Source: Ursus arctos
Taxonomy: Eukaryota; Chordata; Mammalia; Carnivora; Ursidae
Direction of reading: 5' to 3'
DNA length: 64,000 bases
Assembly: GCF_023065955.2 (NCBI RefSeq)
Contig: NW_026622974.1
Location: 26,815,718-26,879,717 of the forward strand
Each line of letters opens with the position of its first letter. Within the stretch, counting starts at the first letter, position 1. A program made the position numbers and the translations under genes. Shown one piece after another: positions 57,238 through 64,000 of this stretch. The notes under the pieces were generated by a model that made no database searches, was not told the DNA's origin, and saw nothing but the letters and a program-made list of their open reading frames with translations.

Positions 57238-58382
57238 AGGAGAGAGAGGAAGATGACAGTGGAAAAGGAGGACCCTAGGCTAATCTCATCCCACAAACAC
57301 GACTAGATAACTATCAGATCATCCTAAACACCCCAGAAATCGACCCGACGACTGACAGAACAAACTCCACAACTAAAGGAAGAGAAGAGTCCACATAGAA
57401 GAAGGTAAGACGTGTGAAAACATGGTTTAGGGGAGAAAGGGATCACAGGGTGCTATAGAGGAAAGGGAGCTGTGGTTGAGGAGAAGGGCAAGAGGGAGAG
57501 AAGTACACGGGAATGCATAAGAAGAATGTTTTCCGAAAGCCCTTGGCTGGAAAATAAGAGGGACTGAATTTAATGAGTTCTTGTAACCACTGGGGCTTAA
57601 GGCCTGGACTTCTAAAGGTCAGCAGGCTTGGCTGGGCTAGAGCCCAGAGGACACTGCTCTGCTCCTGGAGAGAAGACAGGCAAACAACCTGTTGGACAGA
57701 CAATGTGGAAACAGAGATCTGAAGAATGCTTGGGGCACACAGTGAAGAGATTATTTGCTCTTATTGGAGGCATATCCCTTAGAGGCAGCATTCACAAGAT
57801 GCCTCTCCAGGAACAAAGGAGCTTCCTGGCTCCATTTCCCTTTCTTGCTTCTCAGCACAAATGTAGAACCACTTTCGGGAAGCAGAATAGCACTGACACT
57901 GGCTGCCTAACTTGCTTACACCAGGCCCCACCCCCTGGCAATCTGGTGGGACTGCCCTTCTCAGTCAAGCTTGCCTCAGTCCCAGGGCAGCAGGCCCTTT
58001 CCTGAGAAGAGCAGCACAAATCCCTGCCCATAATAGCATGTCTTCAATCCAGAGAGTGCTGCAGAGCCTAATTTCTGGTAGAAGTCTGTCAGGTCTTTCT
58101 TCACAAGGAGACCAGAGCACACCCAGGTAAAACTCGCCACATTCAGGCCAAGGACCAAACACAGCCCATAGCTGGCAAGGAGAGCCTCTGCAGATAACTG
58201 GCCTGAAGGATAGAGCAGCCAAAACACAACAGCAGAGTACAGACAGCAAACATCAGAGACATTCCCTAAAGCACCAGGCCCTGGGCACTGCATGACCTCT
58301 TATTCATAAGGCCATTACTTTCAAGAGCAGGAGACCTAAATGTTTTTTCTAACACACAAAAGAAGGGAGAGATTTAGACAAA
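57238..58382 (+). promoter_or_regulatory. L1 5' UTR (internal promoter region)
   Basis: About 1.1 kb of GC-richer sequence lies between the older L1 and the ORF1 start. In L1 families the 5' UTR carries the internal Pol II promoter. Here the assignment is from position and from the ORF1 that follows. Frames read on both strands between 57443 and 58293 are by-products of this composition. I cannot see individual factor sites with confidence. Confidence 0.6.
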
Positions 58383-59300
58383 ATGCCAAGACAGAGGAAT
58401 TTATTCCAAATGAAAGAACAAGATAAAGCCATGGCCAATAGTCTAAGTGAAACAAATACCGGTAACATGCATGATGAAGAATTTAAACAATCATGAGGAT
58501 ACTCACTGGGCTTGAGAAAAGAATAGAAGACATCAGTGAGACCCTTACCACAGAGATAAAAGAGTTAAAAAAGAATCAATCACAGATGAAGAATACAAGA
58601 AACAAGATTGGAAACAGGTTTGATGCAATGAACAGCAAGCTGCAAGAAGCAGAGGAACCAATTAGTGACTTAGAAGACAAAATAACAAAAAATAATGAAG
58701 CTGAACAAAAGAGAGACAGAAGAATTTTGCATCACAAGAATAGACTTAGGGAATTCAGTGACTCCATTAAATGTAATAATATTTGTATTATAGGAGTCCC
58801 AGAAGAAGAAGAGAGAGATAAGGGGGCAGAAAATTTATTTGAAGAAATAGTAACTGACTACTTCCCAAATCTGGAGAAGCAAACAGATATCCAGATCGAG
58901 GAGGCACAGAGAACTCCCATCAAAATTAACAAAAGTAGGCCAACATCAAGACATATTGTAATTAAATTTGCAAAATACAGTGATAAAGAAAAAAAATCTT
59001 TAAAACAGCAAGACAAAAGAAGTCTTTAACTTGCAAGGGAAGACCCATAAGGCTGGCTGGAGATTTCTCAACAGAAACTTGACAAGCCAGAAGGGAGTGG
59101 CATGATATATTCAAATTGCTGAATGGAAAAAAATCTGCAGCCAAGAATACTCTGTCCAGCAAAGCTATCATTCAGAATAGAAACAGAGATAAAGACTCTT
59201 CCAGATAAATAAACACTAAAGGAGTTTGTGGCCACTAAACCAGCCCTGCAAGAAATATTAAAGGGGACTCTTTGAGTGCAAAAGAAAGATCAAAAGTGAC
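58383..59300 (+). pseudogene. L1 ORF1 remnant (RNA-binding chaperone), frameshifted
   Basis: An ATG at 58383 opens MPRQRNLFQMKEQDK-like sequence and hits a TGA at 58494-58496. A frame shift restores the coding line from 58493, which runs to 59029. It contains a heptad-like Leu/Ile/Glu/Lys coiled-coil stretch (about 58500-58700), then an RRM-like segment with the IIGVPEEEERDKGAENLF block around 58790-58850. Further C-terminal text follows out of frame ('acagaaacttgacaagccag', 'tggcatgatatattcaaatt'). Intact L1 ORF1p coats L1 RNA as trimers; this copy cannot. Confidence 0.8.
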
Positions 59301-59439
59301 AAAGACAGGATCAGAGAAAATCTCCAGAAGCAATGAGAAAACAGGTAATAAAATGGCACTAAATACATATCTATCAATGTAAATAAAAAGACTTTTAAAA
59401 ATAAGTAAATAAAACAAAGACCATAACAAGAGACAAAGA

Positions 59440-62400
59440 AGCATACTATATCATAATACAGGGGCAATCCAACAAGAAGATATAATAATTATAAATATTT
59501 ATGCTTCCAACATGGGAGTGCCCAAATATATAAAAAAATTAATAACAAACATAAAGGAACTAATTGATAATAATACAATAATAGTAGGGGACTTTAATAC
59601 CCCACTTACATCAATGGACAGATCATCTAAACAGAAAGTAAACAAGGAAACATTGACTTTGAATGACACACTGAGCCAGATGGACTTAACAGATATATTC
59701 AGAACATTCCATCCTAAAAGAGCAGAATACACATTCTTTTCAAGTGCACAGAGTTACATTCTCTAGAATAGATCACATATTAGGTTATAAATCAGGCCTC
59801 AACAAATACAAAAAGATTGAAATCATACCATGCACCTTTTCTGACCACACTATGAAACTAGAAGTCAATCACAAGAAAAAATTTGGAAAGACCACAAATA
59901 CATGGAGGTTAAACAACATACTACTGAACAGTGAATGGGTCAACCAGGAAATCAAAGAAGAAATTAAAGATTAAGAAGTTGTGGTCCATATATACAATGG
60001 AATATTACTCAGCCATCAGAACGATTACACAACATTTGCAGCAACATGGACGGGACTGGAGGAGATTATGCTAAGTGAAATAAGTCAAGCAGAGAAAGAC
60101 AATTATCATATGGTTTCACTCATTTATGGAACATAAGAAATAGGAAGATCGGTAGGAGAAGGAAGGGAAGAATGAAGGGGGGGTAAACAGAAGGGGGAAT
60201 GAACCATGAGAGACTATGGACTCTGGGAAACAAACTGAGGGCTTCAGAGGGGAAGGGGGTGGGGGATTGGGATAGGCCGATGATGGGTATTAAGGAGGTC
60301 ACATACTGCATGGTGCCCTGGTTGTTATATGCAAATAATGAATCATGGAACATTGCATCAAAAACTGGGGATGTACTGTATGGTGACTAACATAACAAAA
60401 TAAAAATTATTAAAACAAAAAAGAAATTTAAAAAAATACATGGAAACAAATGAAAATGAAAACACAATGGTCCAAACTCTTTGGGATGCAGCAAAAGTGG
60501 TCCTAAGAAAGAAGTATATAGCAATACAGGCCTACCTTAAGCAAGAAAAGTCTCAAATAAACAACCTAACCTTTTACCTAAAGAAGCTAGAAAAAGAAAA
60601 GAAGCCTAGAGTCAGCAGAAGGAAGGAAATAATAAAGATTAGAGCAGAAATAATGATATAGAAACTAAATAAATAATAGAACAGATCAATGAAAACCAGG
60701 AGCTGGTTCTTGGAAAAAATTAATAGAATTGATAAAACCCTAGCCAGACTTATCAAAAAGAAAAGAAAATGGACCCAAATAACAAAACAAGACAGGAAAA
60801 ATAACCAACACTACAGAAATATAAACAATTGTAAGAGAATATTATGAAAACTGTATGCCAACAGATTGGACAACCTGGAAGAAATGAATAAATTCCTAGA
60901 ACCGTAAAACTACCAATATTAAAATAGGAAGAAATAGAAAACTTCAAAAGACTGGTAACCAGCAAAGAAATTGAATCAATAATAAAAAATTTCCCAACAA
61001 ACAAAAGTCCAGGGCCAGATGGCTTGACAGGCGAATTCTGGCAAACATTTAAAGAAGAGTTCATACCTATTATCCTAAAACTATTCCAAAAAATAGAAAA
61101 GGAAGGGAAACTTCCAAATTCATTCAATGAGGCCACCCTGATACAAAATCAGATGAAGACTCAACTAAACAAGAGAAATACAGGCCACTATCCCTGATGA
61201 ACATGGATACAAAAACTCTCAATAAAATACTAGCAAACCAAACCCAACAATACATTAAAAGAATTACTCATCACAATCAATTGGGATTTATCCCTGGGTT
61301 GCAAGGGTGGTTCAAGATTTGCAAATCGATCAACATGATGCACCACATTAATAAAAGAAAGGATAAGAATCATATCACTTCAATAGATGCAGAAAAAGCA
61401 CTTGAAAAAGTATAACATCCATTCATGATAAAACCCCTCAATAAATTAGAGTTAGAGGGAGCATACCTCAACACAATAAAGGCAATCTATGAAAAACCCA
61501 TGGCTGATATCATCCTCAATGGGGAAAAACTGAGAGCTTTTCCTCTACAGTATGACTAAGACAGGGATGTCCACTCTCACCACTTCTTTAACATACTACT
61601 GGAAGTCCTAGCCATAGCAATCAGACAACAAAAAGAAATAAAAGGCATCTAAATCAGCAAGGAAGAAGTAAAACTTTACTATTTGCAGATGACATAATAC
61701 TCTATACAGGAAACCCTGAAGATTCCACCAAAAAACTGCTAGAACTGATAAACAAATTCAGTAAAGTTGCAGGATACAAAATCAATGTACAGAAATCTGT
61801 TGCATTTCTATACACCAATAATGAAGCAGAAAGAGAAATCCAGAAATCAATCCAGGATTATTCCACCAAAGAGATGAAAGATCTACTCTGAAAAACAGTG
61901 ATGAAAGAAATTAAGGATGATACAAAGAAATGGAAAGACTTTCCATGCCCATGGATTGGAAGAAATTGTTAAAATGTCTATACTACCAAAATAATCTACA
62001 CATTAAATGCAATCCCTATCAAAATACCAAAAGCATTTTTCAAAGAACCAGCACAAACAATCCTAAAATTTGTATGGAACCACAAAAGACCATGGAAGAC
62101 TAACTAACCTTGAAAAAGAAAAGCAAAGTTGGAGGCATCACAGTTCTGGACTTCAAGTTATATTACAAAGCTGTAGTAGCCAAACAGTATGATACTGACA
62201 CAAAAATAGACACATAGATCAATAGAACAGAATAGAAAATCCAGAAATGAACCTACAACCATATGGTCAATTAATCTTCAACAAAACAGAAAAGAATATC
62301 CAATGGGAAAAAGTCTCTTCAACAAACGGTGCTGGGAAAACTGGACAGCCACATGCAAAAGAATTGAACTGGGCCACTTTCTTACCCTGTACACAAAAAT

Positions 62401-63297
62401 ATATTAAAAATTGATTAAAGACCTAAATGTGAAACCTGAAACCATAAATATCCTAGAGGAGAGAACAGGCAATAACCTCTTTGACATCAGCCATAGTAAC
62501 TTCTTTCTGGATATGTCTTCTGAGGCAAGGGAAACAAAAGCAAAAATAAAGTATTGGGACTTGATCAAAATAAAGGCCAAGGAAACAAAAACTAAAAGGC
62601 AACCTAGTGAATGGGAGAAGATAGTTGCAAATGACATATCTGATAAAGGGTTAGTATCCAAAATCTATAAAGAACTTATAAAACTCAATACGCAAAAAAC
62701 AAATAATCCAATTAAAAAAATGGGCAGAAGACATGAATAGACATTTTCCCAAAGAACACATACAGATGGCCGACACCTGAAAAAATGCTCAACATCATTG
62801 ATCATCAGGGAAAATGCAAATCAAAACTACAATGAGATATTACCTCACACCAGTCAGAATGGCTAAAATCAAAAACACAAAAAACAAGTGTTGGTGAGGA
62901 TGTGGAGAAAAAGGAACCCTCTTGCACTGTTGTTGGGAATGCAAACTGGTGCAGCCACTTTGGAAAACAGTATAGAAGTTCCTCAAATAAGTTAAAAATA
63001 GAACTACCCTATGATCCATTAATTACACTACTGGGTATTTACCCCCAAAATACAAAAACACTAATTCAAAGAGATAAACGCACCTGTGTATTTATAGCAG
63101 CATTGTTTATAATAGCCAAATTATGGAAGCAGCCCAAGTGTCCGTGGATAGCTGAATGGATGAAGAAGATGTGGTATTTATACATGATAGAATATTATTT
63201 AGCCACAAAAAATAATTGGAATCTTGCCATTTGTAATGACATGGATGGAGCTAGAGAGTACAATGCTAAGCAAAATAAATCAGTCAGGGAAAGATAA
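59440..63297 (+). pseudogene. L1 ORF2 remnant (endonuclease/reverse transcriptase), broken
   Basis: Open pieces keep clear ORF2 sequence. The endonuclease part has the IIVGDFNTPLTSMDRSS block at about 59578-59630 and SRIDHILG at about 59763-59790. A linker piece is at 60440-60661. The reverse transcriptase has LFADD codons at 61679-61693. The C-terminal region includes 62411-62740 and 62902-63297. The inter-ORF region runs straight into the middle of the endonuclease, so by comparison with the usual L1 layout roughly the first third of that domain is missing. An unrelated L1 tail splits it at 59971-60420. Several stops and frameshifts occur elsewhere. Confidence 0.82.
59958..60433 (+). mobile_element. 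Young L1 3' end nested in the larger L1
   Basis: The 450-bp body (59971-60420) starts ttaagaagttgtggtccata, includes gaatattactcagccatcag and atgcaaataatgaatcatgg, and ends aaaataaaaattattaaaac plus A-rich tail. Flanks aagaaattaaaga (59958-59970) and aagaaatttaaaa (60421-60433) are the target duplication. It is the same subfamily as the antisense fragment at 49946-50065, and it must be younger than the host L1. Confidence 0.88.
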
Positions 63298-63401
63298 ATA
63301 CCATATGATTTCACTTGTACGTGGAATTTAAGAAACAAATGAGCAGAGGAAAAAATAAAAAGAGAGACAAACCAAGAAACAGACTCTTAACTATAGAGAA
63401 C

Positions 63402-63699
63402 AAACTGATGGTTTCCTGGGGCACCTGGGTGGCTCAGTCGTTAAGCGTCTGCCTTTGGCTCAGGGCGTGATCCCGGCATTCTGGGATCGAGCTCCACATC
63501 AGGCTCCTCTGCTGGGAGCCTGCTTCTTCCTCTCCCACTCCCCCTGCTGTGTTCCCTCTCTTGCTGGCTATCTCTCTCTCTGCCAAATAAATAAATAAAA
63601 TCTTAAAAAAACAAAAAAACAAAATCTGCTTCAGAAATTATCATCTCTTTGAAGTTTAAAAAAAAAAACAAAAACAAAAACAAAACTGATGGTTTCCTG
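63402..63699 (+). mobile_element. SINEC with probable 3' transduction, nested in L1 3' UTR
   Basis: The SINEC body begins at 63419 (ggggcacctgggtggctcag), with gatcccggcattctgggatc, atcaggctcctctgctggga, caaataaataaataaaatct and a first A-rich tail ending about 63624. A 33-base non-SINE segment follows (63625-63657, tctgcttcagaaattatcat...), then a second A-rich tail (63658-63682). The exact 17-bp target duplication aaactgatggtttcctg lies at 63402-63418 and 63683-63699, outside both. It interrupts the host L1 3' UTR. Confidence 0.9.
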
Positions 63700-63859
63700 A
63701 GGGTGGGGGAATGGGTAAAATAGGTGATGGAAATTAAGGAGGGCACTTGTGATGAGCACTGGGTGTTGTATGGAAGTGTTGAATCACTATATTATACTCT
63801 TGAAACTAATATTACACTGTATGTTAACTAACTGAAATTTAAATAAAAACTAAAAAAAA

Positions 63860-64000
63860 TAAATTGAAAATAAGCAGAAGAAATTAAATAATAAAAATTA
63901 GAGCAGAAATCAATAAAATTGAAAATAAGAAGTCAGTACCCAAAAATCACCAAAACAAAAGCTAATTCTTTGGAAAGATTGATAAAATTGATATGTCTTT
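63860..64000 (+). mobile_element. Old L1 ORF2, right half, running off the window
   Basis: 'agcagaagaaattaaataat', 'aaaaattagagcagaaatca' and 'ggaaagattgataaaattga' continue the older L1 ORF2 exactly where it stopped at 57237. The younger L1 thus split it. The element continues beyond the window. Confidence 0.75.

Larger units (their letters stand above)
57238..63855 (+). mobile_element. Nearly full-length carnivoran L1, inactive
   Basis: The order is 5' UTR (to 58382), ORF1 remnant, inter-ORF region, ORF2 remnant and 3' UTR ending about 63855 (ctgaaatttaaataaaaact, then A-rich). It is 6.6 kb as it stands, about 5.9 kb after subtracting two later insertions (59971-60420 and 63419-63699). It landed in the ORF2 of an older L1. 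The weak flanking pair aaattcaaagtag and aaattgaaaataag may be its decayed target duplication. ORF1 and ORF2 both carry frameshifts and stops, and the start of ORF2 is deleted, so it cannot move by itself. Confidence 0.88.

Noticed and set aside
57443..58293. Cluster of overlapping frames on both strands up to 125 codons
   Set aside because: They lie in the L1 5' UTR, whose GC-richer composition gives chance open frames on both strands.

Overview
This window looks like mammalian nuclear DNA from a carnivoran, most likely an arctoid (bear, panda or seal lineage). The basis is eleven tRNA-Lys-derived SINEC insertions whose heads read ggcgcctgggtggctcag or its complement. Several have the 'gatcccggcgtt ... 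gggatcgagccccacatcaggctcctc' type of body. There are also carnivoran L1 tails of two ages, and mammalian-wide fossils (MIR, L2, CR1/L3, MLT1, MER5-type). The species assignment is inference from repeat types recalled from memory; no database was searched.

I find no convincing host protein-coding gene, tRNA, rRNA or other structural RNA. Every long reading frame that I can recognise is L1 ORF1 or ORF2 debris. The window is therefore intergenic sequence or the inside of a large intron.

Layout: 0-6 kb holds old L2 and CR1/L3 remnants plus an AT/GA microsatellite. 7-12.4 kb is a row of antisense L1 3' ends with a SINEC inside one, ending in a TG...CA LTR-like repeat. 12.6-20 kb is mostly unique, with a possible retrocopy (14.2-14.9 kb) and a long CR1/L3 fossil (16.8-17.7 kb). 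20-27.5 kb has MIR, L2 and SINEC pieces in unique DNA. 27.8-35 kb is an L1 pile-up containing an MLT1 LTR and a composite L1 insertion. 37-55 kb is unique DNA dotted with SINECs, DNA-transposon fossils, one ERV-like LTR and short young L1 tails. 56-64 kb is a nest: an old L1 ORF2 split by a nearly full-length younger L1, itself split by a third L1 tail and by a SINEC.

I did not find a new biological system. The most informative observations are retrotransposition signatures. One is a 5'-inverted (twin-primed) L1 at 30711-33698 that appears to carry a 3'-transduced older L1 tail, flanked by an exact 13-bp target duplication at a TTTT/AA site. Another is a SINEC at 63419-63682 with a probable 33-bp 3' transduction. 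A third is the four-layer nest at 56-64 kb. Breakpoints were read by eye and may be off by a few bases, more for the ancient repeats.
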